A stretch of DNA of 64,000 bases from Micromonospora rhizosphaerae (GCF_900091465.1 NZ_FMHV01000002.1:310001-374000), one strand, 5' to 3'. Shown: positions 51,352-61,690, counted from the first letter of the stretch. Numbers and translations: made by a program. The notes: generated by a model not told the origin, from the sequence alone.

Positions 51352-53805
51352 ATGGAGGTCGGTCCCCCACCACCCGCCGGTCCACCCGTCCCGCCGCCCC
51401 CCGCGCCGCCGCTTCCCGGTCCGGGTGGGACCGGACCGTGGCCGGTGGTCGCGGCGGTGCTGACCGGCGGTTGGGCCGTGCTGGTCACGGTGGCCGGACA
51501 GGGCGTCGGCTGGGCGGTCGACCAGGCGGTGCTGGCGGCCGGCCTGGACCGGGCGGTGCTGACCTGGCCGGTGGTCGCCCTGGGCACGGTCCTGCTGGTG
51601 GGCGCGCCCACGCTGGCGCTCGCCCTGCTGCCCCGCGCCCCGGCGGTCCGGGCCACCGGCCGTGCCTGGCTGGCCGCGACGCTCGCACTCGGCGCGCTGA
51701 CCCTGCTGCGGACCGTGCCCCCGGTGCACCAGGAGGCCTACCTGGCCGCGCTGGCCGCCACCGCCGCGCTGCTCACAGCCGTCCTCGACCGGCTCCTGCA
51801 CCGCCGCCGAGCGGCCGTCCCGCACGCCGAGGCTCGGCGACCACCGCAGCCGGTGACCCTGCTCGGGGTCGCGGCCGGGCTGGCGCTACTGCTGCCCTGG
51901 GCGTGGCTGGGCGCGCTGGGCGGGCTGCTGGAGACGCTGCTCGCCGCGCTCGCCGCCGCCGCGCTGGGCGCGCTCGCCGGGGTGCTGCTCGACGCCGCCT
52001 TCTGGACGCACTTCACCGTGGGCACGCCGGCCCGGCCGGCCCGGTTGGTGCTGGTCGGCGGGCTGGTCGCCGGGGTAACCCTGACGCTGGTCGCCGCTGG
52101 CGCCGGGCAGTCGGGGGCGCAGCTGCCGGCCCTGTTCCTGCTGCCACCGGCCGGCTTCGTGCTGGCCGCGCTGCACGCGGCGGCGCACCGCGCGGGCCGC
52201 CCGGCCGGTGGCGCCCCGGTCCGCTGGCTGGTCGGGCTCGGCGTGCTCGGCCCGCTGGCCTTCGCCGACCCGGAAGAGATCACGGTGCTGCTGGTGGCCG
52301 CCCGCGACGTGCCGTTCTGGGTCGCCGTCGCGACCGGCGCCGGGCTCGCCGTCGCGGTGCTGCTCGCCATCGGGTACGCCGTCCTGCTGGCCCGGCCGGG
52401 CGCCGGGACGCCGAGCCGCCGGGTGGCCGGGGCGACCGCCGCCGTCCTGCTGCTCGCGGTGGCGGTGGTCCACCTTGGCCCGGGCCGGCCCGGCCTGTAC
52501 GGCGAACGACTGCTGGTGGTGCTGCGCGAGCAGGCCGACCTGACCGGTATCCCGGCCGGGGCACCGGGACGGGCCGGGCGGGACGTCCGTGCCGCGGAGG
52601 TCTACCGGCGGCTGGTGGCCACGGCCGACCGGACCCAGGGGAACCTGCGCCGGGAACTGACCCGGCTACGCCTGCACCCGACGCCGTACTACCTGGTCAA
52701 CGCGATCGAGACGGACGGCGGCCCGGGCGTGCGGGCGTGGCTCTCCGGCCGTCCCGAGGTGGCCCGGGTGCTGGTCAGCCAGCGGCTGCGCCCGCTGCCG
52801 GCGGCGGCCCCGGCCGCCCGTGGCCACCTGCCGCCACCCGGCGGCCCGGCCTGGAACGTCTCCCTGATCGGGGCGGACCGGGTCTGGCCCGAGCTGGGCG
52901 TGACCGGCTCCGGCATCGTGGTCGGCAGCTCGGACTCGGGCGTGGACGGTGGGCACCCGGCGCTGGCCGACGGCTTCCGCGGCGGCGACGACTCCTGGTA
53001 CGACCCGTGGTCGCACACCCGTACGCCGAACGACCAGAGCGGCCACGGCACCCACACGACCGGCAGCGCGGTCGGCCGCGGCGGGATCGGGGTGGCGCCC
53101 GGGGCCCGCTGGGTGGGCTGCGTCAACCTGGACCGCAACATCGGCAACCCGGCGCGCTATCTGGACTGCCTGCAGTTCATGCTGGCGCCGTTCCCGCTCG
53201 GCGGTGACCCGTTCACCGACGGGCGGCCGGCCCGGGCGCCGGACGTGCTGACCAACTCCTGGGGCTGCCCGCCGATCGAGGGGTGCGACCCGGGAGCGCT
53301 CCGGCCGGCCACCGCCGCGCTGGCCACGGCCGGCATCCTGGTGGTCGCCGCGGCCGGCAACACCGGCCCGTACTGCGGCTCGATCGCGGACCCGCCAGCG
53401 CCCTACCCGGACGTGCTGACCGTCGGCGCGGTGAACCGCGAACGGCAGCTGACCACCTTCTCCGGCCGGGGCCCGGCCACCGGTGGCGTCGACAAGCCCG
53501 ACCTCGTCGCGCCCGGTGCCGACGTCCTGTCCGCGTACCCCGGTGGCGGTTACGCCACGCTGCCCGGCACCTCGATGGCGACGCCGCACGTCGCCGGGGT
53601 GGTGGCGCTGATGTGGTCGGCCAACCCGGCGCTGGTCGGCGACCTGGCTCGCACCCGGCGGATCCTCCGCGACACCGCCGGCCCGGCCGGCGTGGTCTCC
53701 CACCCGAACCACCCGAGCGCGAACCGCTGCGGGGGCGAGGCCGACCTGGTCGGTGCCGGCCTGGTCGACGCGTACGCGGCGGTCCGCGCCGCGCGGGCGG
53801 GCTGA
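51352..53805 (+). CDS. Polytopic membrane-anchored S8 (subtilisin) protease
   Basis: An 817-aa fusion. Residues 30-370 contain about 10-11 hydrophobic segments in a Pro/Gly/Ala-rich region. Residues 375-500 form a pro-domain-like linker. The protease domain follows with the full triad: Asp in GSSDSGVDGGHP, His in QSGHGTHTTGSAVG, and Ser in LPGTSMATPHVAG. The oxyanion Asn is in VAAAGNTGP. Most subtilases are secreted with a simple signal peptide, so many spans ahead of the domain is unusual. The C-terminal end contains two cysteines. It is followed closely by the IS110-type element. Confidence 0.8.
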   Translation: MEVGPPPPAGPPVPPPPAPPLPGPGGTGPWPVVAAVLTGGWAVLVTVAGQGVGWAVDQAVLAAGLDRAVLTWPVVALGTVLLVGAPTLALALLPRAPAVRATGRAWLAATLALGALTLLRTVPPVHQEAYLAALAATAALLTAVLDRLLHRRRAAVPHAEARRPPQPVTLLGVAAGLALLLPWAWLGALGGLLETLLAALAAAALGALAGVLLDAAFWTHFTVGTPARPARLVLVGGLVAGVTLTLVAAGAGQSGAQLPALFLLPPAGFVLAALHAAAHRAGRPAGGAPVRWLVGLGVLGPLAFADPEEITVLLVAARDVPFWVAVATGAGLAVAVLLAIGYAVLLARPGAGTPSRRVAGATAAVLLLAVAVVHLGPGRPGLYGERLLVVLREQADLTGIPAGAPGRAGRDVRAAEVYRRLVATADRTQGNLRRELTRLRLHPTPYYLVNAIETDGGPGVRAWLSGRPEVARVLVSQRLRPLPAAAPAARGHLPPPGGPAWNVSLIGADRVWPELGVTGSGIVVGSSDSGVDGGHPALADGFRGGDDSWYDPWSHTRTPNDQSGHGTHTTGSAVGRGGIGVAPGARWVGCVNLDRNIGNPARYLDCLQFMLAPFPLGGDPFTDGRPARAPDVLTNSWGCPPIEGCDPGALRPATAALATAGILVVAAAGNTGPYCGSIADPPAPYPDVLTVGAVNRERQLTTFSGRGPATGGVDKPDLVAPGADVLSAYPGGGYATLPGTSMATPHVAGVVALMWSANPALVGDLARTRRILRDTAGPAGVVSHPNHPSANRCGGEADLVGAGLVDAYAAVRAARAG

Positions 53806-55300
53806 AAGACATCCCAGGAGCTTGAATGTCAAGCAGCGGCCTCGTTGAGGTGATGCGACCAGGCGGTCGCCTCGTCGTAGAGCGCGCCGGTTTTGAGGCA
53901 TCCGTGCAGGATGCCGACGAGCCGGTTGGCGAGTTGCCGCAGCGCGGCGTTGTAGCTGGCGCCGCGGGCGCGTTGCCGGTCGTAGTAGGCGCGGGCGCCG
54001 GGCGAGGTGTTCAGCGACGCGAACGCTTGGGTCATCAGCGCGTCGATGAGCCGGTCGTTGTGCACGAACCGGGCAGCGACGGTGCGTTTCTTACCCGAGG
54101 CGCGGGTGATCGGGCTGGTGCCGGCGTAGTTCTTGCGGGCCTTGGCCGAGGTGTAGCGGTCGGCCGCGTCGCCGAACTCGGCGAGCACCCGGGCGCCGAG
54201 GATCGTGCCCAGTCCCGGTTGGGACAGGATGATCTCAGCGTCCGGGTGCTGGCCAAAATAGGCCTCGACCTGCCCTTGCAGGGCCTTGACCTGCTCGTTG
54301 AGCGTGCCCAGGACCGCGATCAGCGCCCGGACCGAGGCGGCGTAGGCGGCGGTGACCACGGCGGGCTGGCTGAGGTGCTCGGCGCGCAGGACGGCCTGAA
54401 TCGCTGCGGCCTTGGCCGGGATGTCGCGGCGGCGGGCCCGTTTGAGGGCCGCGCTGATCTGGCTGATGCTCAGCCTCGCGGCGCTGGCCGGGTCCGGGGC
54501 CCTGGCCAGCAACTCAAGGGTGTCGGCGGCGTCGAGATCGTCAAACGCGGCCAACGCGGCAGGGAAGTACTCCCGCAACGCGTGCCGCAACCGCTGGCTG
54601 GCGCGGGTGCGTTCCCAGATCAGTGTCTTGTGCATCCGGGCGACCACCTTGACCGCCTCGGATCCGGCACTGTCACCGGCGACCCGGCGCAGTTGGTGGC
54701 CGTCGGTACGGACCATGTCGGCCAGCATGTGCGCGTCGGCGGCGTCGCTCTTGGCACCGGACACCCCGAGACGGTCACGGTAACGGGCCGCCTGCAACGG
54801 ATTGACCGCCAACACGGTGTACCCCGCCGCGATCAACGCCTGCACCCACGGCCCTCGGTCGGTCTCGATCCCAATCGTGACCTGCCCGGCGCCGTCGGCG
54901 TCCTCGCCGAGCTGCGCGCCGATCATCGCGTGCAGTCGCGTGATCCCTGCGACGCCCTCGGGCAACCTGGCCCTGGCCAGGGTGCGCCCAGCCGCATCCA
55001 TCAACTCAACGTCGTGATGGTCTTCGGCCCAGTCATCTCCCACGAACAGCACCGCGTCTCCCGCCTCCGATCGCAAACACGGTCAGTAGCCGGCAGGAGA
55101 ACCATCAGCGACCTAATGAAGCAGTGCTCACGCCACAACCGGGCGGGCACGACATCCCATCAGCGATCAACTCTCCTCACCGACCGGCAGGGGCACGATC
55201 TTTCATCAGGACTCGACGTCCAGGAACAGCAAGTGCTCACCCGCCGGCGGCTACCTACCCACCAGGAGTTTGCCGGATGGCTCACTCCCAGAACTCATTA
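53806..55300 (-). mobile_element. IS110-family insertion element (ends not defined)
   Basis: The IS110-type transposase (53829-55052) with its 5' noncoding flank makes up an insertion element. IS110 members typically lack clear terminal inverted repeats, so the ends are estimates. A GACATCCCA string occurs at 53808-53816 and again at 55151-55159, possibly marking related end sequences. The roughly 250-nt region 5' of the gene is where the bridge RNA of IS110 elements is encoded in known cases. Confidence 0.7.
53829..55052 (-). CDS. IS110-family transposase (DEDD)
   Basis: About 407 aa from GTG 55052, behind a GGAG 5 nt upstream; an in-frame TTG at 55076 is possible. The N-terminal DEDD nuclease domain shows FVGDDWAEDHHDV, VTIGIETDRGPWV, and AKSDAADAHMLADMV. 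The C-terminal Transposase_20 domain includes SQPGLGTILGARVLAEFG and the catalytic-serine region TSPITRASGKKR. Such enzymes recombine with guidance from a bridge RNA. The ORF looks intact. Confidence 0.9.
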   Translation of the reverse strand: MLFVGDDWAEDHHDVELMDAAGRTLARARLPEGVAGITRLHAMIGAQLGEDADGAGQVTIGIETDRGPWVQALIAAGYTVLAVNPLQAARYRDRLGVSGAKSDAADAHMLADMVRTDGHQLRRVAGDSAGSEAVKVVARMHKTLIWERTRASQRLRHALREYFPAALAAFDDLDAADTLELLARAPDPASAARLSISQISAALKRARRRDIPAKAAAIQAVLRAEHLSQPAVVTAAYAASVRALIAVLGTLNEQVKALQGQVEAYFGQHPDAEIILSQPGLGTILGARVLAEFGDAADRYTSAKARKNYAGTSPITRASGKKRTVAARFVHNDRLIDALMTQAFASLNTSPGARAYYDRQRARGASYNAALRQLANRLVGILHGCLKTGALYDEATAWSHHLNEAAA

Positions 55301-55455
55301 GGAGGGGCCCCCTGTTAACGCCTCGGGCATAGCAGGGGCCCCTTCTTAACAGCCGGCACGGCGCGGGAGCCCGTGGGCCGGGGCGGGCACGGCGAGGGCC
55401 GGTGGGCCGGTCGGGCGGTGTCGCCGGGCAGGCGGATGGCCTAGGGTCGGCCACC
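55053..55455. other. Gene-free flank of the IS element, with short direct repeats
   Basis: About 400 nt with no convincing gene. AGTGCTCAC appears twice (55123-55131 and 55232-55240) and CCATCAGCGA twice (55102-55111 and 55157-55166), both on the plus strand. These repeats may belong to a structured bridge RNA or to the IS end. Further right is a GC-rich 31-nt-period repeat (55303-55350). The remainder before the GNAT gene at 55456 is GC-rich and unremarkable. Confidence 0.45.
55303..55350. repeat. 31-nt-period GGGGCCCC/TTAAC repeat
   Basis: AGGGGCCCCCTGTTAAC (55303-55319) recurs as AGGGGCCCCTTCTTAAC (55334-55350), 31 nt apart. Both carry a GGGGCCCC palindrome followed by a TTAAC. Similar GGGGCCCC-type intergenic elements may be dispersed in Micromonosporaceae genomes; that is recall, not shown here. 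Confidence 0.6.
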
Positions 55456-56391
55456 ATGGACGCGGAGATCATCGAGCCGAGCCATGACCGGCTGCCCGAG
55501 GTCGTCGACCTCTGCCGGCGAGCGCTCGACCTGCCCGAGGACGCGGCCGAGGCACCGGCCATCCTCGACGCTCTGGTCACCCGGGCGGCGACGGACCGGC
55601 CGGTGGCCCTGATCGGCGCGGTCCGCGGACCGGAACTGGTCGGGGTGCTGGTCGGGTCGATCTCGCCGCAGGATCCGCGCCTCGGGCACGTCGACCTGGT
55701 GGCGGTGACGCCGGAGGAGCGCCGCCGAGGGGTCGGGCGGGCGCTGCTGGGCGAGGCCGAGCGGCGGCTCGCCGGGCTCGGCGCGACCGAGCTGCTGCTC
55801 GCCGGCAACCCGCCGTACTACGCCTGGCCGGGCATCGACGTGCGCTACACCCCGGCGGTCTGCGCCGCGCTGCGGCTGGGCTACCGGCAGGACCGTACCG
55901 CGTGGAACATGACCGCGGACCTGTCGGACGGCTCGCCGGCGCTGCGGTCCACGGAGGCCGCCGAGCGCCGGCTCGCCGACCGGGGCGTGACGGTACGGCG
56001 GGCCGAGCCGGCGGACCTGCCCGCCCTGGCCGGATTCGCCCGCGCCACCTTCGGCGGCGCCTGGGACGCCGAGCTGGCCGGCTCGGTGGGCCGGCCCGGG
56101 GCGGGGGCACACCTCGCGGAGCGGGACGGCGAAATTCTCGGCTTCGCCGCGTACGGCTCGTCGCGGCCGAGTTGGTTCGGGCCGATGGGCACCGCCCCGG
56201 CGGCCGAGGGCTCGGGCATCGGCGGCGTGCTGCTCCGCCGGTGCCTGCGGGACCAGGCCGCGGCGGGGATCGATGCCGCGCAGATCGGCTGGGTGGGGCC
56301 GGTGCCGTTCTATTCGGGCAGCGCGGGCGCACGGATCGAACGGGTTTTCTTCCTGTACCGGAAGGCGATCGGCAACGGAGCCGCAAAATAA
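55456..56391 (+). CDS. Tandem GNAT N-acetyltransferase
   Basis: A 311-aa protein from ATG 55456. Domain 1 contains VDLVAVTPEERRRGVGRALLG (residues 77-97). Domain 2 has a shorter motif with GTAPAAEGSGIGGVLLRRCL (residues 242-261). It ends at 56391 (IGNGAAK). It is similar in layout to, but not a copy of, the enzyme at 650. Substrate unknown. It lies just beyond the IS element's 5' flank and is followed by a small acidic protein gene. Confidence 0.82.
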   Translation: MDAEIIEPSHDRLPEVVDLCRRALDLPEDAAEAPAILDALVTRAATDRPVALIGAVRGPELVGVLVGSISPQDPRLGHVDLVAVTPEERRRGVGRALLGEAERRLAGLGATELLLAGNPPYYAWPGIDVRYTPAVCAALRLGYRQDRTAWNMTADLSDGSPALRSTEAAERRLADRGVTVRRAEPADLPALAGFARATFGGAWDAELAGSVGRPGAGAHLAERDGEILGFAAYGSSRPSWFGPMGTAPAAEGSGIGGVLLRRCLRDQAAAGIDAAQIGWVGPVPFYSGSAGARIERVFFLYRKAIGNGAAK

Positions 56392-56484
56392 CGAAAAGGG
56401 CGAAAGGGATATAGACGCCAATAACGTCATTCGCCCACATCGGTCATCGACGCCCCTTACCGTTTCAGCATAGAGGAGGCAGCC

Positions 56485-56727
56485 ATGACCACGGATGACG
56501 AACGGACCGAAGACCAACCGGTCAGCATGGCCCCGGTCGATGAACTCCCCGGGCAACTGCCGTTCGACCGACTCGACTACGGCGACGCCGAGCAACTGGC
56601 GGAGATGACCAGCGTCGACGAACAGGCCGCCGAGGAACCGCTGGAACTGGTGGACGAGCCGATCCGGATCCGACCGCCGTACGACCGGGCGCAGAAACGG
56701 CGCAACCAGCGGCCACTGCCGACATAG
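56485..56727 (+). CDS. Small acidic hypothetical protein, 80 aa
   Basis: An 80-residue protein from ATG 56485, 5 nt behind GGAGG. It is strongly acidic over residues 3-60 (MTTDDERTEDQPVSM, LDYGDAEQLAEM, EQAAEEPLELVDEP) and ends in a basic tail PPYDRAQKRRNQRPLPT. No cysteines, membrane segments or known domain are seen. The upstream 56392-56484 stretch is notably AT-richer than the surroundings and probably carries a promoter. A hairpin terminator shared with groEL follows. Function unknown. Confidence 0.6.
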   Translation: MTTDDERTEDQPVSMAPVDELPGQLPFDRLDYGDAEQLAEMTSVDEQAAEEPLELVDEPIRIRPPYDRAQKRRNQRPLPT

Positions 56728-56732
56728 GAAAA

Positions 56733-56774
56733 CGGAGAGGGGACGGACCGCTGACGCGGCCCGCCCCCTCTCGG
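56733..56774. terminator. Bidirectional hairpin terminator
   Basis: GAGAGGGG (56735-56742) pairs with CCCCTCTC (56765-56772), with an inner CCGC/GCGG stem. It sits between the small acidic gene (stop 56727) and the convergent groEL (stop 56789). Confidence 0.78.
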
Positions 56775-56788
56775 CGTTGGAACTGGAC

Positions 56789-58591
<1,803 letters not shown>

Positions 58592-58606
58592 CTACCGCCC
58601 CGACCA

Positions 58607-58668
58607 TTGGCACTCACGGTGTGCGAGTGCCAATCACCTGTTTAGCACTCTGCCTTGCCGAGTGCAAG
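58607..58668 (-). promoter_or_regulatory. Double CIRCE (HrcA operator) upstream of groEL
   Basis: Site 1 is perfect: TTGGCACTC (58607-58615), 9 nt, GAGTGCCAA (58625-58633). Site 2 is TTAGCACTC (58642-58650), 9 nt, GAGTGCAAG (58660-58668), deviating at two positions from the palindrome. The spacing follows the CIRCE consensus of nine plus nine plus nine. They lie 196-257 nt before the groEL start. Confidence 0.88.
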
Positions 58669-58682
58669 CAGGATCGCCCCGC

Positions 58683-59855
58683 TCAGCCGAGTTCCGCGGC
58701 CAGTCGGGCTGCGTTCACCGGACCCTCGTGGGCGCGCTGCTCCGCGTACGTGGCGAGCAGCCCGACGAGCTGCACCAGGTAGACCGGGACGACCAGCACG
58801 GCGGCCACCACGATCACCGCGACCGCGCCCGCCGTCGCGCCGGGTGTGGCCAGCGGATCGGTGCCGAACGGCAGCATGCCCACCGACTCCAGCACGCCGC
58901 CGACCACGCTGCCCACGATCAGCACCGCCGCGACCAGCGCCAGCCGGCCCAGCACGGGTCCGAACCGCTCGTGGAACATCCGGAAGGATCGGCCGATCGG
59001 GTTCTCCCGCTCGAAGAGGTAGACCGGGCCGGCGAGGGCCGTCGCGAAGGCCAGGTAGATCCCGGGCAGGACGCAGAAGCAGACCCCGACCCCGATGAGC
59101 ACGGAGCTCAGCAGCGTCCAACCCCACAGCCCGAGAGCCCGGCGCAGCCCGTAACGCAGCGCGCCGCCCAGGTCTGCCGGCTCACCCGCCGCCTGCCGGG
59201 TGACCGCCCAGGTGCCCGCCGCCCAACCCAGGCTCTGCAACAGGCCGAGGAGCAGGCTGCCGAGCAGCACCGCGCCGCCGAAGGCGGCGACGTCGGCCAG
59301 GTAGCCGTCGGGCAGGGGCGCGGAGCCGTCGCCGGGGAGGGTCTCCAGCTGGGCCGACGGGTTCAGCCCGAGGGAGAGCAGCGACACCGCCGCAGCTGGC
59401 GCCGCCTGGGTGAGCAGCATGATCGGGATCAGTAGCCGCCAACTGCGGCGCAGCGCCCCCGTGCAGCGCGAGAACCAGCCGCTCAACCCCGCGTTCGGCG
59501 GCGTGACCAGCGGGTCGTTCGGGTCGCAGCCCGCGCCGGCCGGATACCAGCCGTACGGCTGGCCGGGGAGAGCGGGGTACGGGCCGGCGGGCACGGGGAC
59601 ACCGGACGGGGGCCAGACCCAGCCCTGCGGCTGCAGGGCGGCCGGATCCCACGGGAAGGGTGGCCCGGCGGGTTGCCCCGGGCCGAACGGAGCGGCCGGC
59701 TGTCCCGGCCCCGCCGGATCCGGTCCGGCCCACTGCCCCGGCACCGTCGGATCAGCGGCCGGAGACGTGGCCGACGTCGGATCGACCGGTCGGCCCGGAT
59801 CGGGTGGCAGGGGAGAAGCCGGCTCCGTGGGACCCGACGGGGGCTGGTCGGACAT
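58683..59855 (-). CDS. Membrane protein with Pro/Gly-rich N-terminus
   Basis: A 390-aa protein. The first 120 residues are almost wholly Pro, Gly, Ala, Asp and Tyr-rich (WPPSGVPVPAGPYP and similar). From residue 135, about six to seven transmembrane segments follow (LLIPIMLLTQAAPAAAVSLL, AVLLGSLLLGLLQSLGW, WTLLSSVLIGVGVCFCVL, LALVAAVLIVGSVVGGVL, AVAVIVVAAVLVVPVYLV). The C-terminal half resembles glycerophosphodiesterase-associated or DUF-type membrane domains. Function unknown. It is upstream of groEL on the same strand, separated by the CIRCE region, so not co-regulated. Confidence 0.75.
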   Translation of the reverse strand: MSDQPPSGPTEPASPLPPDPGRPVDPTSATSPAADPTVPGQWAGPDPAGPGQPAAPFGPGQPAGPPFPWDPAALQPQGWVWPPSGVPVPAGPYPALPGQPYGWYPAGAGCDPNDPLVTPPNAGLSGWFSRCTGALRRSWRLLIPIMLLTQAAPAAAVSLLSLGLNPSAQLETLPGDGSAPLPDGYLADVAAFGGAVLLGSLLLGLLQSLGWAAGTWAVTRQAAGEPADLGGALRYGLRRALGLWGWTLLSSVLIGVGVCFCVLPGIYLAFATALAGPVYLFERENPIGRSFRMFHERFGPVLGRLALVAAVLIVGSVVGGVLESVGMLPFGTDPLATPGATAGAVAVIVVAAVLVVPVYLVQLVGLLATYAEQRAHEGPVNAARLAAELG

Positions 59856-59972
59856 GAACCCTCCTCAGCAGCGATGGCTGGAACGGCTCACGATCTTCCA
59901 CGGTGCGCGCCCGCACCGCAGCCCCGGATCGGGTGGTACAGCCGCCGGGAGGACGGCAAGGAAGAGAGGAAA

Positions 59973-60176
59973 TCAGGCGATGACGCGGACGCGCTCCGCC
60001 TGCGGGCCCTTCTGGCCCTGGGCGATCTCGAACTCGACCCGCTGGCCGTCGTCCAGCGCCTTGTAACCGTCCATCTCGATCGCGGAGAAGTGAACGAAGA
60101 CGTCCTGCCCGCCGTCGACGGCGATGAAGCCGTAGCCCTTCTCGGCGTTGAACCACTTCACGGTGCCCTGTGCCAC
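59973..60176 (-). CDS. Cold-shock protein (CspA family)
   Basis: A 67-aa single cold-shock domain starting [20 protein letters not shown] at GTG 60176, behind a GAGGA 7 nt upstream. The RNP1 motif KGYGFI and RNP2 motif VFVHF are intact, with [15 protein letters not shown] at the end. It binds single-stranded RNA/DNA and acts as an RNA chaperone. It stands alone. A reading frame that extends upstream is not conserved. Confidence 0.93.
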   Translation of the reverse strand: MAQGTVKWFNAEKGYGFIAVDGGQDVFVHFSAIEMDGYKALDDGQRVEFEIAQGQKGPQAERVRVIA

Positions 60177-60399
60177 GGTGCATTCCTCACTCTGCGCGGC
60201 GTACCACAACCCGAACGCCGGACGAGCCCGCGCCCGGACCACCGCTTCGGCGATCGGCGACGGCCGCTGAATCGGTGACCGAAATCGCACGCTACACGAG
60301 GCGTGACGACGGCGCACGACCACAAATCGGGCACATTCCAGCCAGGCTCCGACCGCACAGGCGAGGGCCGCACAGGGCGGCGGGCGTCGTTCCGGTATG

Positions 60400-60991
60400 C
60401 ATGCGAGTTGACATTCTCCCGGCCCTGGACGACCGGGATTCGACGGTCGCCTGTGAGGCTTCCTGCTTCGTCGCCGGCCGCCTCGTCCGGGAGGGTTCCC
60501 GTTGAGGTCTTACACCAGCTCCACCGGCCGCCACCGCCAGCCGCCGCTCATGTCGAGGGTTGGTGATCTTTTCCCCGGTCGACAGGGTCAGCAGATGGTC
60601 AAGTCCGGCGTCTATCCCGATCGCCGCGCCGATGGCGGGGAGCGGCTGCGTCCTAGCACAGCAGGGATACGAACCAGCGCCCAGCCGCATCCTGAGACAC
60701 GGTCACCGTCGATGGCTTCGCACCCTCGGGGAGCGGGCGGGACCACACGATCTGCAGCGGCTCCGCCATCTTCGCCAGCGTCAGCTCGCCGTTCCGGAAG
60801 CGGAAAGCGCTGGTCGTGTACTCCACCGACCTCCGCGATTTCTTCCGCGACTTGAACCGCGGGAACTGCGCACGTTTGGCGAAGAAGTTGGTGAAGGCCG
60901 TCTGAAGGCGCCGCGGGGCCTGCTGAAGCGGAACGGAGGACACCTCGTTGAGGTAGGCCAGGTCCTCGGTCTTCTTCCACGCGGTCGCGAA
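60400..60991 (-). pseudogene. Decayed TnpB (IS200/IS605-type) relic
   Basis: On the minus strand a frame beginning after a stop at 60992-60994 reads WKKTEDLAYLNEVSSVPLQQ and further FANFFAKRAQFPRFK-like sequence, ending VSLLC with a TAG at 60653-60655. A second frame carries IGIDAGLDHLLTLSTGEKIT followed by NPRHERR, which is the first RuvC motif of TnpB. Then the sequence jumps to a tail reading GRENVNS-type residues (about 60405-60470). A frameshift, a nonsense codon, a missing N-terminus and a large internal deletion mean it is nonfunctional. Confidence 0.75.
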
Positions 60992-61123
60992 CTATCGCAT
61001 CGCCCTCTGACAACCTGTGGCTCTCGGGACGCCCGTCCACCTTGGCGGCGGCTATCTCTACCCTGCTCCGCAGGAGTTCGATTCCTCCCCGCCCTGAAGC
61101 GAGGTCTCCTCGAAGGAGTTCTG

Positions 61124-61651
61124 ATGACCAGCGCGCCGACCACCCTGGCCCGCACCGCAACCGTCCGCCGGGTAAGCCCCGAGGACGCCGCCCGGATGCG
61201 GGCGCTCCGACTGGAGATGCTCGCGGACGCGCCGCTGGCCTTCCTGGAAACCGTCGCGGAGGCCGCCGCCCGCCCGCACGCCGACTACGCGGCCCGGATC
61301 GCCGCGGTCTCCACCGGCCCCGGGACGGCCCAGTTCGTCGCCGACCCCGGCGGCCGGTTCGTCGGGCACGCCGGCGGCACGGTGGCCCCGGGCGAGCCGG
61401 GGCTCACCGTGATCTACGCCGTCTACCTCACCCCGACCTGGCGGGGCAGCGGGCTCCTCGCCGACCTGGTCGAGGAGGTGGCCGCCTGGTCCCGGGCCTG
61501 CGGCCGGCCCGAGCTGATGCTGGAGGTCGTGGTCGGCAACGACCGCGCCTACCGGGCCTACCAGCGCCTCGGCTTCGTGGACACGGGGGTACGCGTCCCG
61601 CACCCGAAGATCCCGACGCTGCGCGAACTCCAAATGCGCCGCCCCGCCTGA
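61124..61651 (+). CDS. GNAT N-acetyltransferase
   Basis: A 175-aa single-domain GNAT from ATG 61124, behind AAGGAG. It has VYLTPTWRGSGLLADLVEEV (residues 105-124) as motif A and RAYRAYQRLGFVDTG at the end. Substrate unknown. The preceding AT-poor stretch with CTCCCCGCCCTGAAG (61085-61099) may be a remnant of the IS605-type left end. A hairpin terminator follows, shared with the convergent paaN. Confidence 0.82.
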   Translation: MTSAPTTLARTATVRRVSPEDAARMRALRLEMLADAPLAFLETVAEAAARPHADYAARIAAVSTGPGTAQFVADPGGRFVGHAGGTVAPGEPGLTVIYAVYLTPTWRGSGLLADLVEEVAAWSRACGRPELMLEVVVGNDRAYRAYQRLGFVDTGVRVPHPKIPTLRELQMRRPA

Positions 61652-61652
61652 G

Positions 61653-61690
61653 CGAGCGGGCCCCTCCCGTCCGGAAAGGCGGCCCGCTCG
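61653..61690. terminator. Bidirectional hairpin terminator
   Basis: CGAGCGGGCC (61653-61662) pairs perfectly with GGCCCGCTCG (61681-61690). It lies between the GNAT gene and the convergent paaN. Confidence 0.8.

Noticed and set aside
49611..53207. A 1198-aa plus-strand open frame spanning glpD and the subtilase
   Set aside because: It is antisense to glpD and out of frame with the subtilase, and its composition (Gly/Arg/Ala) is typical of chance long frames at very high GC.
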